A stretch of 64,000 nucleotides of DNA from Cutibacterium porci (GTDB taxonomy: Bacteria; Actinomycetota; Actinomycetes; Propionibacteriales; Propionibacteriaceae). The notes beneath the pieces are model-generated. The model did not search any database, was not told the DNA's origin, and worked only from the letters and a program-made list of their open reading frames with translations. Made by a program: the position numbers and the translations under genes. Each line of letters opens with the position of its first letter. Positions within the stretch are counted from its first letter, which is position 1. The stretch lies in contig NZ_VUMG01000002.1 in the NCBI RefSeq assembly GCF_009696315.1, forward strand, positions 558,001-622,000, read 5' to 3'. Below are positions 46,139 to 55,218 of the stretch, in pieces.

Positions 46139-48485
46139 AGATGTTCCCGAAACATACTCGTCCAGGCCTGTGAACTCGATCGAAATCCGTGGCGCTAAAA
46201 CGCATAATCTTCGCGACGTCACGGTGCGCATCCCCAAGCATGCGCTCGTCGGCATTGCCGGTGTCTCCGGTTCGGGGAAGACGTCCCTTGTATCAACGTT
46301 GGCCGCCGGGGCGCAGCAGGCGGTCTCGTCGCTGTTCCCGGCTTTCATTCAAGCCCGGATGAAGACCTTGGAGCCTGGCCAGGTCGACGGCCTTGATGGT
46401 CTGACCTTCACCGCGATCGTCGCGCAGAAGAAGTTCAGCAAGAACGCTCGCTCATCGGTGGGCACCGCCAGCGGTATCGCACCCTATCTGCGTCTGCTGT
46501 TCTCCCGGTCTGCATCTCCATCCGCCGGATACTCCCCGTTCTACTCACCAAACGATCCGCGCGGCATGTGCATGGACTGCTCGGGGCTCGGCTATGTGGA
46601 CGACATCGACCTGCAAGAGCTCATCGACGCCGATAGGAGCCTGAACGAAGGCGCAGTCCGCTTCCCCTCCTTCGAGCCGGGGACGTACCGATGGAAACGC
46701 CTCGTTTTCTCTGGGATTTCCGATCCGGCAATACCGTGGAAGGATCTCCCGGAGCTCGAGCGTGAGCTACTGCTATACGGACGGGGCGTCCGCCTGGAGC
46801 ACCCTCTGACCGGCTATCCCAAACACGGCGTCTTCGATGGCGTGATTCCTCGTCTCAAGGTGTCATATCTGGAAAAGGCCAACGCGAAAACAACCGAGAA
46901 AGAAGACGCCGCCCTACGCAGAATCGTCAAGCGGGTTCCATGCCCTCATTGCCACGGTCAGCGCATCAACGGTCCGGCCCGCGACAGTAAAATCAACGGG
47001 CTCAACATCGCCGAGGCCTCTCATTTGAGCATCGATGAATGCGCTACCTTCATCGAGGGCATCTCCGACAAGGTCACTCAGGCTCCCCGCGAAGCGATCC
47101 TTGCAAGGCTGAACAACATGCATGACATCGGCCTGGGCTACCTCAGCCTGGACCGTCCTACCGACACCCTATCCGGCGGTGAGGCCCAACGGCTGCGCCT
47201 GGTGTGCCTCTTGGACGCGCCCATCACGGACGCGACTTTCGTGATGGACGAGCCCTCAAGCGGTTTGCATCCCGCGGACATCGAACGCCTACTCAGATCA
47301 CTAAGAAAACTACGGGACTCTGGTAACACCGTAATCATTGTCGAGCACAACCTCCAGATTCTGGCCGCCTGCGATCACATCATTGAGCTCGGGCCAGGAG
47401 CAGGAGATAAGGGCGGACGGGTTCTCTTTGAGGGAGATCCACGACGTTTGCCTGACCGTGACACCCCTACGGGAAACGCGTTGCGCGAAGGAATTCAGCT
47501 CAATCAGCAGTCTCTTACCACACCCGAGGTGATAAAGGTCACCCACGCCTCCTACAACAACCTCAAAGACGTTTCCGTGAGCTTTCCGGTCGGCGCGCTC
47601 ACTGTCATCTCCGGCGTCGCCGGTTCGGGCAAGAGCTCGCTTGCCTCCGTCTTGGCGCGCCAGCACCCCGAAGTCACTGTCATCGATCAAATGCCGCTGG
47701 CTGCGTCCAGCCGTTCCTCCCTCTTGACCGTCTTGGGACTCGATACCCCGATACGCGAGGCCTTTTCTAAAATCTCTGGTCTGCGCGCCAGCTGGTTCAG
47801 CGCGAACGGGAAAGGCGCCTGCTCATTGTGCAAGGGGCGGGGCACAACGCGCGTGGACATGGCATTCATGGATGACGTGCAGACACGATGCGAGCGGTGC
47901 GGCGGAAGGAGGTTTAACGAAACCGCCATGGCAGTCCGACTTCCGCTAGCTTCACAACGCTTCACGATCGCGGACATCCTTGACAGCGGTTTGGATCAGA
48001 TCAGCGAACTATTCGCCGATCAGGATGAGGTGCTCACCGTCATATTCTTACTTCAGCGAGTCGGCCTGGGATACCTCACCTTGGGACGGACACTCAACAC
48101 GCTTTCAGGCGGTGAGCTCCAGCGGATCAAACTCGTCCGCTTCCTCAAAGAACACCAGTGGGATCAGAAACATGTGTTGGTCCTAGACGAAATCACTACC
48201 GGATTGCACCCCAAAGATGTGGAGCAGATGATGCGCTTCCTGCGCCACCTCACCACGAAGGGCGTGACCATCATCGCCATCGACCATAACCCAGAGGCCA
48301 TCGCCCAAGCCGACTACAACATCGATATCGGCCCCGGCGCGGGTGCCCAAGGCGGGACAGTAGTCTTCGAGGGAACGCCGCGAGGACTAGCTGACTGCCC
48401 ATCCTCTCTAACCGGGAGCTGGCTCCAAAAAGGCGCTATTCGTCGACATTGGACTAACGAAATGAGGGGACAAGGAATCGTGTGA
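46131..48485 (+). CDS. UvrA-like ABC ATPase, drug-resistance type
   Basis: 784 residues with two UvrA-type ABC modules: Walker A sequences GVSGSGKTSL (about residue 44) and GVAGSGKSSL, signatures LSGGEAQRLRL and LSGGELQRIKL, Walker B regions FVMDEPSSGLHPAD and LVLDEITTGLHPKD. Zinc-finger-type CxxC pairs occur in CMDCSGLGY, CPHCHGQR, CSLCKGRG and CERCGGRR. It is shorter than true UvrA (about 940-970) and lacks the length for the UvrB-binding insert. This is the pattern of DrrC-type proteins that give resistance to DNA-intercalating antibiotics. Linkage to MarR fits a self-protection or resistance module. The ATG at 46131 overlaps marR. Confidence 0.88.
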   Translation: MNRDVPETYSSRPVNSIEIRGAKTHNLRDVTVRIPKHALVGIAGVSGSGKTSLVSTLAAGAQQAVSSLFPAFIQARMKTLEPGQVDGLDGLTFTAIVAQKKFSKNARSSVGTASGIAPYLRLLFSRSASPSAGYSPFYSPNDPRGMCMDCSGLGYVDDIDLQELIDADRSLNEGAVRFPSFEPGTYRWKRLVFSGISDPAIPWKDLPELERELLLYGRGVRLEHPLTGYPKHGVFDGVIPRLKVSYLEKANAKTTEKEDAALRRIVKRVPCPHCHGQRINGPARDSKINGLNIAEASHLSIDECATFIEGISDKVTQAPREAILARLNNMHDIGLGYLSLDRPTDTLSGGEAQRLRLVCLLDAPITDATFVMDEPSSGLHPADIERLLRSLRKLRDSGNTVIIVEHNLQILAACDHIIELGPGAGDKGGRVLFEGDPRRLPDRDTPTGNALREGIQLNQQSLTTPEVIKVTHASYNNLKDVSVSFPVGALTVISGVAGSGKSSLASVLARQHPEVTVIDQMPLAASSRSSLLTVLGLDTPIREAFSKISGLRASWFSANGKGACSLCKGRGTTRVDMAFMDDVQTRCERCGGRRFNETAMAVRLPLASQRFTIADILDSGLDQISELFADQDEVLTVIFLLQRVGLGYLTLGRTLNTLSGGELQRIKLVRFLKEHQWDQKHVLVLDEITTGLHPKDVEQMMRFLRHLTTKGVTIIAIDHNPEAIAQADYNIDIGPGAGAQGGTVVFEGTPRGLADCPSSLTGSWLQKGAIRRHWTNEMRGQGIV

Positions 48486-48495
48486 AAACTGGCAG

Positions 48496-48749
48496 CTATG
48501 GCAAAAGTGCGATGTATTGCGGCCTAGCCTTCATGGCATGGATGATCAGCTCGCTGCCGCTATCAAGAGAACAACGGTCTCCAACAACCTGCCAGCATCA
48601 TCAAAGCCGAGCCTGAGTTCGCGCTGTGGATTCTCGTCATCGAGAGGCTCTACCCACAATGGGAATTCAGCAGCGAGAATAATCCCGTCGTCTGTCAGAC
48701 CCTGATTGACCTGATGGTTGCGTGCGGAAGCATGGAGCTTCACACTCAC
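48496..48749 (-). pseudogene. Frameshifted toxin of a toxin-antitoxin pair
   Basis: The frame begins MSVKLHASARNHQVNQGLTD, continues LPLWVEPLDDE-like text (here FPLWVEPLDDENPQRELRLG) and FDDAGRLLETVVLL, then goes out of frame and stops at 48546. Shifting the frame by one base at that point gives DSGSELIIHAMKARPQYIAL and a stop at 48496. That tail matches the usual end of a short actinobacterial toxin-like family (BrnT/DUF4258-like in size). A one-base deletion near 48557 therefore splits the gene. The start overlaps the antitoxin stop by 4 bp (ATGA). Confidence 0.65.
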
Positions 48750-48994
48750 AACAAGGCCGCTTCTCGAATCAGCTCCGACCGCGACATCTCCCGCGACTGC
48801 GCCCGCCGATCCAACTCAGCAATCTCTTCAGGCGTGAAGCGAACTGCCACAACCTGGCTCGGCTGCGCACCTCGACCAGGACGCCCGCGTCCGCGCTTCT
48901 TCAGCTGTGCGACGTCGTAACCATCTTCAGCCTCACGAACCCACTGAGAAATCTGCTCCTCAGTAACCGCTTTACCGTCGATCTTTTCACCCAT
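48746..48994 (-). CDS. Ribbon-helix-helix (CopG-like) antitoxin
   Basis: 82 residues from ATG 48994: MGEKIDGKAVTEEQISQWVR, EAEDGYDVAQLKKRGRGRPG, then the ribbon-helix-helix QVVAVRFTPEEIAELDRRAQ and SREMSRSELIREAALL. The frame is open through the tRNA genes to 49321 but the ATG is the obvious start. The combination of an N-terminal toxin-binding part, an RGRGRPG linker and a C-terminal DNA-binding fold is common in actinobacterial antitoxins paired with the short toxin family that follows. Confidence 0.82.
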   Translation of the reverse strand: MGEKIDGKAVTEEQISQWVREAEDGYDVAQLKKRGRGRPGRGAQPSQVVAVRFTPEEIAELDRRAQSREMSRSELIREAALL

Positions 48995-49089
48995 GGGTAA
49001 ATCGTAATACACAATTACGCTCGTGAGAAGCACCCTCACGAAGGTCACAGCAGAAGGACGCTCACTTGGTATCAAAATGAGCGTCCTAG

Positions 49090-49165
49090 TGGTGGAGCAT
49101 AGGGGATTCGAACCCCTGACCTCTTCCATGCCATGGAAGCGCGCTACCAACTGCGCCAATGCCCC
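49090..49165 (-). tRNA. tRNA-Ala (GGC), CCA encoded
   Basis: The - strand sequence folds as a tRNA: acceptor GGGGCAT with ATGCTCC, D arm around GGCGCAGTTGGTAGCGC, anticodon stem CTTCC/GGAAG with loop ATGGCAT (anticodon GGC), and T arm with GGTTCGAATCC. Discriminator A is followed by an encoded CCA. Confidence 0.97.
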
Positions 49166-49235
49166 TCGGGCGGCTCTCTCAAGCCTTAACACAGCCTTCC
49201 GCTGAGCCATAACCGCACCGGAAAACTGAGCCTTG

Positions 49236-49308
49236 TGGAGCATAGGGGATTCGAACCCCTGACCTCTTCCATGCCATGGAAGCGCGCTACCAACTGCGCC
49301 AATGCCCC
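49236..49308 (-). tRNA. tRNA-Ala (GGC), second copy, CCA not encoded
   Basis: The 73 bases are identical to the neighbouring tRNA-Ala copy from acceptor to discriminator, with the same GGC anticodon. The three bases after the discriminator read CAA instead of CCA, so CCA must be added after transcription. The 70-bp spacer between the copies is unrelated. Confidence 0.95.
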
Positions 49309-49518
49309 AAAACACCCTCACCAGGAGGGGCTCCTTCGTTCTCCCGATTACCCGGGCGACCCGCCAAACATTACCGGACCCCGCCCGTCCTCACCAAATC
49401 GGCCCGAGGGGGCGAGCATCGTGGTACCCACACAAACAAGCTCACCACGTCAATACTGTTGCCGTACATCACAATGCTCCAGCCATGGTGCAGGGCCACA
49501 AATCGGCTCCCGGTCAGT

Positions 49519-50823
49519 TCAGCTCTGCACGTCCTTGGCTTTTAGATAACCCTGACGGTGCCCTAAGAAAACACACACATACCGGTCGTGACCGACCACG
49601 TCGACGTGGTCGGTGGGCGGTGGAGAATCGAAAGTCTTGGAACGGTAATAGTCTGTCGCCGGCTCAGGGTCAATGACGACGTAACGCTGACCAGGCTCCA
49701 GCACGTACGGCAACGCAGCATCTGGCTGCACCCATGCGCGATCTGGATAGGCAGACGTTTCTGGATATGCCCGCCCATAGCCTGGCGTGCGTGAAACCAC
49801 CGTTACTGTTCGCGCCCCTGGGACGACCCGCGCCACAGGCTGCGTGACAGGGTTATGAAACCACGCCTTAGCCCCTAAATACCAGACTGCTATCCACTCG
49901 TCATCCTTGCCTCCAACTTCTGCTACCACATACTCGGCACCGGTATTAAGACGGGCGCCAACGTCGGAAGGTTCTGTCGTCGCTGGCTCTGGGCTGATAC
50001 CGACGTCAACGATAGTCGGCGCATTGTGCGATGGAGCTTGCCGCGCCGTCACAAAGTTCACCCCTGTAATGACCTGACCATCGTAAATCTGGGTGTTGCG
50101 CTTAAAGTCGGGCAGGATCCTCACAACGTCATCACGCTTCGGTCTGGTGCTCACCGTCCCATTGGCCAGTGGGCTCCCCAGCAGGTAGAAGTACCGAGCC
50201 CAGTTCCAGAATGGTCCCGGGTCCCAATGCATCCCTTTGATGTGTTCGGTATCAGTCCCAGGGACTTCGTCGTGGCCAATCACGTGACCACGCGTGAGAG
50301 GAATCGAGTACTCATCGCACAGGTAGCGAACTAATGCTGCGCTAGAGCGGTACATGGCGTCCGTGTACCAGGCTGTCCCCTCGAGAGCCTTACCTTCATG
50401 CTCGAGGCCAAGGGCATGCATGTTGTAGTACCAGTTTCCTGCGTGCCAGCCGATGTCCTTGGGATCAAGGTGTTGGGCAACGTGACCGTCGGATGACCTC
50501 ACCGTGTAGTTCCAGGCGAGGTAGCTCGGATTCTCGACGAGCTTGATGGTGTTGTCGTACGTCTCCTCGGTGTCATGGATGACGACCCGTGTCAACGAGG
50601 GCGCAGAGGGACGATGCGCGATGTCGTGATTTCCATATGTGACCGGTTCAGACCCGTAGCGCTGATACGGAGCAGGTAACCACTCGATAGACAGACCGTC
50701 TGGTCCATCAATCGGCGGCTCGGACGCGACAGCAACGCGGTCATGCCTCGGTAATGCCACACGTCCTATGAGCGGTGCGAGAACCGTCATAGCGGTAAAG
50801 GAGCGTCGGCTAATGTCATTCAT
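49519..50823 (-). CDS. Secreted N-acetylmuramoyl-L-alanine amidase (Amidase_2)
   Basis: 434 residues. A twin-arginine-like start (ISRRSFTAMTVLAPLIG) acts as export signal. The amidase domain (about 60-210) has zinc ligands in RVVIHDTEETYDN (His), ALGLEHEG (His) and HWDPGPFWNW (His/Asp), plus GHVIGHDEVPG. Two SH3-like cell-wall binding repeats follow (IYDGQVITGVNFVTARQAPS and the VTVVSRTPGYG region). It cleaves the peptide from glycan in peptidoglycan. Phage endolysins share the fold, but the export signal and core neighbourhood favour a housekeeping enzyme. Confidence 0.88.
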   Translation of the reverse strand: MNDISRRSFTAMTVLAPLIGRVALPRHDRVAVASEPPIDGPDGLSIEWLPAPYQRYGSEPVTYGNHDIAHRPSAPSLTRVVIHDTEETYDNTIKLVENPSYLAWNYTVRSSDGHVAQHLDPKDIGWHAGNWYYNMHALGLEHEGKALEGTAWYTDAMYRSSAALVRYLCDEYSIPLTRGHVIGHDEVPGTDTEHIKGMHWDPGPFWNWARYFYLLGSPLANGTVSTRPKRDDVVRILPDFKRNTQIYDGQVITGVNFVTARQAPSHNAPTIVDVGISPEPATTEPSDVGARLNTGAEYVVAEVGGKDDEWIAVWYLGAKAWFHNPVTQPVARVVPGARTVTVVSRTPGYGRAYPETSAYPDRAWVQPDAALPYVLEPGQRYVVIDPEPATDYYRSKTFDSPPPTDHVDVVGHDRYVCVFLGHRQGYLKAKDVQS

Positions 50824-50904
50824 CGCAATGGCCCCCGATCGGTAAAACTGCTTGTGAATACGCTATAGAAAGCACACCACACAAGGGGGTCAGGTCACAA
50901 AGAA

Positions 50905-51564
50905 TCACCGCGCTGGAGCGTTGCCGCGCACTGCTGACAGCACAGCGTTATACGTCCGCAATCGCCACCGATCGTCCATCCCGCGCTGGTCAGCTTCACT
51001 GGATCCAATCCGGTCAAGGACAGTCCACGAACAATTACCCAGCCCACCGAACCTCAAAAACTCCGGGTATCCGCCACCGAGCAGCCACACCACCGCCGCC
51101 CGCAGCGCAAATCCGTGCGCAACGACGCACACCGTCTGCCCCTGGTTCGCGCGGGCCGCGTCCTCAATAGCCGATGTAACCCGCTCGGCAACCTCAGCAG
51201 TCGTCTCGCCATCAGATCGCCGAAAATCCTCTCCCGAGGCCATCAAGCGCGTGTAGTCGGGGTCATAGCGACGCAGATCGAACACAGTTTGGCCCGCCCA
51301 CTGGCCGACGTCGACTTCCTGAAGCCGCTCGTCAATACCGACAGCAACTCCAGCGGCTGTGCCAATCGCATCAGCAGTGACCCGAGCACGCATCAACGGC
51401 GACGACACGATCGCCACCGGCTTCATCCCGGCAATGACGGGCGCAACCGCTTCAGCCTGAGCAATCCCCACCGAAGACAGTGGAATGTCCAACTGCCCCT
51501 GCAACCGCCCGTCGGCATTGAACTCGGTTTCCCCGTGCCGCACCAGGACAATCCGTGTCGTCAC
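50905..51564 (-). CDS. Histidine phosphatase family protein (phosphoglycerate-mutase-like)
   Basis: 219 residues. The phosphohistidine motif is VRHGETEFNADGRLQGQLD (LVRHGETEF at residue 8) and the second catalytic His is in VVAHGFALRAAV. It is a broad-specificity phosphatase of the GpmB/CobC type, close to mycobacterial glucosyl-3-phosphoglycerate phosphatase in pattern; the substrate is uncertain. It overlaps rsfS by 4 bp and is the last gene of the obg-nadD operon. Confidence 0.85.
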   Translation of the reverse strand: MTTRIVLVRHGETEFNADGRLQGQLDIPLSSVGIAQAEAVAPVIAGMKPVAIVSSPLMRARVTADAIGTAAGVAVGIDERLQEVDVGQWAGQTVFDLRRYDPDYTRLMASGEDFRRSDGETTAEVAERVTSAIEDAARANQGQTVCVVAHGFALRAAVVWLLGGGYPEFLRFGGLGNCSWTVLDRIGSSEADQRGMDDRWRLRTYNAVLSAVRGNAPAR

Positions 51565-51947
51565 ATTTGGTCCCAGTCAAGCTGCTCATCCGGCAGCTGC
51601 AAATCAACCGCTGGGCAGTCCTTCCACAGCCTCTCCAGAGAGTACAACTCGCGCTCCTCCTGGTGCTGAACATGCACGACGATGTCAACATAGTCGAGCA
51701 ACACCCAGCGGTTCTCCCGCTCACCTTCACGACGCGCCCGGTGTGCCTTGTGATCGTGCATGGCCTTGTCGACAGCATCCACCACCGCAGAAACCTGGCG
51801 CTCGCTGGCAGCCGAGACGACAACGAAGATATCGGTTATGGCGAGGTGCTCTGAAACATCGAGGGCGACGATGTCGAAGCCCTTCTTATCAAGGGCGGCA
51901 TGTGCCGCTACACGGGCGAGTTCGATGGATTGCTCAGTGGCGCTCAA
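51561..51947 (-). CDS. rsfS: Ribosomal silencing factor RsfS
   Basis: 128 residues with the DUF143 pattern: [60 protein letters not shown] and [10 protein letters not shown]-like text (here [15 protein letters not shown], in [14 protein letters not shown]). It binds ribosomal protein L14 and blocks subunit joining during starvation. It sits between nadD and the phosphatase, as in most bacteria, with ATGA overlaps on both sides. Confidence 0.95.
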   Translation of the reverse strand: MSATEQSIELARVAAHAALDKKGFDIVALDVSEHLAITDIFVVVSAASERQVSAVVDAVDKAMHDHKAHRARREGERENRWVLLDYVDIVVHVQHQEERELYSLERLWKDCPAVDLQLPDEQLDWDQM

Positions 51948-52606
51948 TGATCCTCCGCAATGTTCCTGATGTCGCGGTAAAGACCGCGCTTGTTAATGTA
52001 TTGCACAATGCCGTCAGGCACGAGATACCAGATTGGCATGTTCTCCCCAACCCGCTGACGGCAATCGGTCGATGAGATAGCCATAGCTGGCACTTCGAGC
52101 AGAGTGACCTTTTCTGCTGGCAGGTGAGAAATGTCTTTGGCTCCCAGTGGCACTCCAGGCCGAGACACCCCAATGAAGTGCGCCAGGTCAAACAATTCGT
52201 CAGCCCCACGCCAGGTAAGGATCTGGCTCAGAGCATCGGCACCGGTGATGAAGAATAGATCCACATCATTGCCACGCTCTCGGCGCAAATCTTTAAGAGT
52301 GTCGACGGTGTACGTGTCCCCGGGACGATCAATATCGACCCGCGACACCGAAAAAGACGGATTCGACGCCGTCGCAATGACAGTCATGAGGTAACGATCC
52401 TCGGCCTGAGAAACCTTGCGTCCCTTTTTCTGCCACGGAACGCCGGTGGGCACGAAGACGACCTCATCGAGATCGAACCTGGCTGCAACTTCTGAGGCCG
52501 CAACGAGGTGGCCATGATGAATAGGGTCGAAGGTACCACCCATTACCCCGAGCCGGTATCGGCGTCCGTTGTGGACCCGCGCCAGCCCCAACTCAACGCT
52601 AGGCAT
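51944..52606 (-). CDS. nadD: Nicotinate-nucleotide adenylyltransferase
   Basis: 220 residues. The nucleotidyltransferase motif is [18 protein letters not shown] and the C-terminal [10 protein letters not shown] equals the ISSTxxR motif. [12 protein letters not shown] and FFITGADAL are further family markers. It makes deamido-NAD. The ATG at 52606 overlaps the stop of a 40-residue membrane peptide (TGATG). No ribosome site is visible, which fits translational coupling. Confidence 0.94.
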   Translation of the reverse strand: MPSVELGLARVHNGRRYRLGVMGGTFDPIHHGHLVAASEVAARFDLDEVVFVPTGVPWQKKGRKVSQAEDRYLMTVIATASNPSFSVSRVDIDRPGDTYTVDTLKDLRRERGNDVDLFFITGADALSQILTWRGADELFDLAHFIGVSRPGVPLGAKDISHLPAEKVTLLEVPAMAISSTDCRQRVGENMPIWYLVPDGIVQYINKRGLYRDIRNIAEDH

Positions 52607-52728
52607 CAGGAATGCGGCCGCCCCTTGCCGATACCACGAACAATGGCCAACGCGATTAGCAGCACCAGCAGCGTCAAGATGCCGACGACGAGGGCCGACG
52701 ACTCCATCAGGAGAGGAACGATACTCAT
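52606..52728 (-). CDS. 40-residue single-pass membrane peptide
   Basis: ATG 52728 is preceded by GAGG at 5 bp. The peptide runs [20 protein letters not shown], then [20 protein letters not shown]. It has one hydrophobic helix (about residues 11-30) and a short basic tail, so it should sit in the membrane with the tail inside. Its TGA overlaps the nadD ATG (TGATG), and it starts 47 bp after proA. Coupling suggests it is translated, either for its own sake or to deliver ribosomes to nadD. I know no family for it. Confidence 0.6.
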   Translation of the reverse strand: MSIVPLLMESSALVVGILTLLVLLIALAIVRGIGKGRPHS

Positions 52729-52775
52729 GGCGCCTCAGCCTATCCCACAACCGCGCCTCAACAACCGTGAAATGG

Positions 52776-54017
52776 TCACGGACGGGTCTGGCCGTCTCCA
52801 TGAAGGATGTACGTCGTCGTCGTCATCTCTGTTAGACCCATCGGCCCGCGCGCATGAAGCTTCTGGGTAGAAATACCGATTTCGGCACCGAATCCGAACT
52901 CGCCGCCATCAACAAATCGGCTAGAACAATTCACCAACACTGCCGCAGCATCCACGCTTGATGTGAAGAATTCTTGCGAGGACATCGACCTGGTGACGAT
53001 AGTTTCCGAATGCCCGGAACCATGCTTGGCAATGTGATCAACTGCGTCTTCCAGATCATCCACAATGCGCAATGCAAGATCCAACGACAGGTACTCGTTG
53101 TCGTATTCGTCGGGGCTTGCCGGAACGATCCTCGGATCCAGTCGGATGCTCTGGTCATCACCGTGGACCGTCACTCCGCGGTCAGTCATAGCGTCAACTA
53201 GTGCAGGCACAGCCAAACCCGCAATTGCCCGATGCACCAGAACAGTCTCGATAGCATTGCACACACTGGGACGCTGGGTCTTGGCATTGACGGCAATATC
53301 GACCGCCATCTCAACGTCTGCTTCGGCGTCGATAACAAGGTGGCAGTTGCCCGTACCGGTCTGGATAACGGGAACCTTAGCCCCGGTCACGACGGCGTTA
53401 ATAAGCCCGGCGCCACCACGCGGGATGAGCAGGTCGACGTAACCTCGAGCAGCCATAAGCTCATCGGTGACATTGTGGCCACCCTCAACAAGCTGCACCG
53501 CCTCGCGAACTTCTTCAGGCAGCCTGGTGCGCATCGCTGCAATCACGGCCCGGTTCGACTCCAAAGCCGACGACGACCCGCGCAACAGACATGCATTTCC
53601 AGATTTCACGCAGATACCGGCTGCATCGGATGTCACATTGGGGCGAGCCTCATAAATGATTCCGATAACACCAATCGGCACCCGAATTTGCTCAATCTTG
53701 ACTCCCAGTGGGGTATACCAGCCACGCACTACCTCGCCGACGGGATCGTCAAGACGAGCCACCTCTTCTAAACCGAGCGCCATCCCTTCGATCCGCTCTG
53801 GAGTGAGGGCCAGACGATCCAGGAGAGCCTCATCCATCCCAGCCTCGCGACCACGGTCGACGTCGGCACGGTTAGCTGCAAGGATGTCATCGACACCCGA
53901 ACGCAATCCGGCAGCCATTGCTGTCAACAGATCGTCCTTGTCGATGCGACGCAGCCGACGCAGCACGGTAGCGGCAGATCGGGCAGCTATGGCCTGTTCA
54001 ATGACGCGCGAGCTCAT
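52776..54017 (-). CDS. proA: Gamma-glutamyl phosphate reductase
   Basis: 413 residues. The catalytic Cys is in [18 protein letters not shown], with [18 protein letters not shown] before it. [20 protein letters not shown] and ALRGSS-like text ([12 protein letters not shown]) mark the NADPH-binding half. It is the second step of proline synthesis, following proB. ATG 54017 (MSSRVIEQ) is chosen; an in-frame ATG at 54053 would add 12 residues. Confidence 0.95.
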   Translation of the reverse strand: MSSRVIEQAIAARSAATVLRRLRRIDKDDLLTAMAAGLRSGVDDILAANRADVDRGREAGMDEALLDRLALTPERIEGMALGLEEVARLDDPVGEVVRGWYTPLGVKIEQIRVPIGVIGIIYEARPNVTSDAAGICVKSGNACLLRGSSSALESNRAVIAAMRTRLPEEVREAVQLVEGGHNVTDELMAARGYVDLLIPRGGAGLINAVVTGAKVPVIQTGTGNCHLVIDAEADVEMAVDIAVNAKTQRPSVCNAIETVLVHRAIAGLAVPALVDAMTDRGVTVHGDDQSIRLDPRIVPASPDEYDNEYLSLDLALRIVDDLEDAVDHIAKHGSGHSETIVTRSMSSQEFFTSSVDAAAVLVNCSSRFVDGGEFGFGAEIGISTQKLHARGPMGLTEMTTTTYILHGDGQTRP

Positions 54018-54072
54018 AGCCACATAGTATTCGTCCCACATAGTGAGTGACATGACCAGCCCCGACCCATCA

Positions 54073-55218
54073 TCACCCGCTTGACGACTGCGCCCGGCGA
54101 CGACGACGGCTCAGCACCATGGCGTCACGATGGATGATCTCTCGAGACGCCGCCGGACCCATCTCCGCAGCCAACCAGGCACTCGAACGCCCCCTCATGA
54201 CCCGTACCTCGTCATGGGGGAACTGCGCGATCCCACGACCGACAACTCGACCGTCGGACGCCACAATCGTTACTGGATCTCCTGCTTGGAAGTCCCCATG
54301 TACCCGAATGACACCCACCGCCAGCAAGGAGGAGTGACGCTGGGTCAGGGCCTCGACCGCCCCATCATCAATGACGATTTGTCCCTGCGGGGTGGCAGCG
54401 TCAGCTAGCCACAGCAACCGTCGGGATCGTCGTGTCGCCATTGGCGGAAAATACGTACCCACCGGGTCACCGGCCAACGCACCGCACGCGTCCGCCGCGG
54501 CTGCAAGCACTACCGGGATCCCGGCGCCCACGGCCATTCGGGCAGCTTCAAGTTTCGTCGCCATGCCACCGGTTCCTACCCCAGAACCAGCCTTGTGAGT
54601 GTCAACATCTAATGCGTCAATGTCGTCGACAACCTCGATGCGACGAGCATCAGGGGAATCTGGGTGGGCGGTGTAGAGGGCGTCAACGTCGGAGAGCAAG
54701 ATGAGAGCCTGAGCGCGTACCAACTCAGCCACCAAGGCAGCGAGGCGATCGTTATCGCCAAACCGAATCTCCCCGGTGGCGACTGTGTCGTTCTCATTGA
54801 CGATCGGTACGACACCCAGTTCCAGCAAGGTGTCGAGGGTTGACCACGCATTACGGTACGAGGTGGGTCGCACCAGGTCGTTGACGGTGAGTAGTACTTG
54901 CCCGACCCTCAGCCCGTGACCGGCAAACCGCGACGTATAGTGAGCCAATAAAATCCCTTGTCCCACCGACGCGGCCGCCTGCTTCCCAGCTAATGTACGC
55001 GGACGATGAGTCATCCCCATGGCCGGAAAACCGGTAGCGATGGCTCCTGAACTCACCACAATGACGCGCTTGCCGTCCGCAACGACCTCACTCAGCACAT
55101 CGACGAGATCGTCGACGCGGCGAACATCGATCCCGCCACCGGGAAGGGTCAGGGACGAGGACCCAACCTTGACCACCACAGTGGTGGCATCGCACATGGC
55201 CCTGCGCAGATCAGTCAC
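54073..55218 (-). CDS. proB: Glutamate 5-kinase
   Basis: 381 residues: an amino-acid-kinase domain ([62 protein letters not shown]) and a C-terminal PUA domain (about 295-375). It phosphorylates glutamate for proline synthesis and is usually feedback-inhibited by proline. GTG 55218 overlaps the obg stop (GTGACTGA) and gives the usual N-terminus; ATG 55197 is an alternative. Confidence 0.94.
   Translation of the reverse strand: MTDLRRAMCDATTVVVKVGSSSLTLPGGGIDVRRVDDLVDVLSEVVADGKRVIVVSSGAIATGFPAMGMTHRPRTLAGKQAAASVGQGILLAHYTSRFAGHGLRVGQVLLTVNDLVRPTSYRNAWSTLDTLLELGVVPIVNENDTVATGEIRFGDNDRLAALVAELVRAQALILLSDVDALYTAHPDSPDARRIEVVDDIDALDVDTHKAGSGVGTGGMATKLEAARMAVGAGIPVVLAAAADACGALAGDPVGTYFPPMATRRSRRLLWLADAATPQGQIVIDDGAVEALTQRHSSLLAVGVIRVHGDFQAGDPVTIVASDGRVVGRGIAQFPHDEVRVMRGRSSAWLAAEMGPAASREIIHRDAMVLSRRRRRAQSSSG

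Noticed and set aside
42880-49320. Integrase, transposase or insertion sequence in the accessory region
   Set aside because: No frame shows tyrosine or serine recombinase or DDE motifs, and no terminal inverted repeats were found.
48996-49321. N-terminal extension of the antitoxin frame
   Set aside because: It runs through both tRNA genes; the ATG at 48994 begins the recognisable protein.
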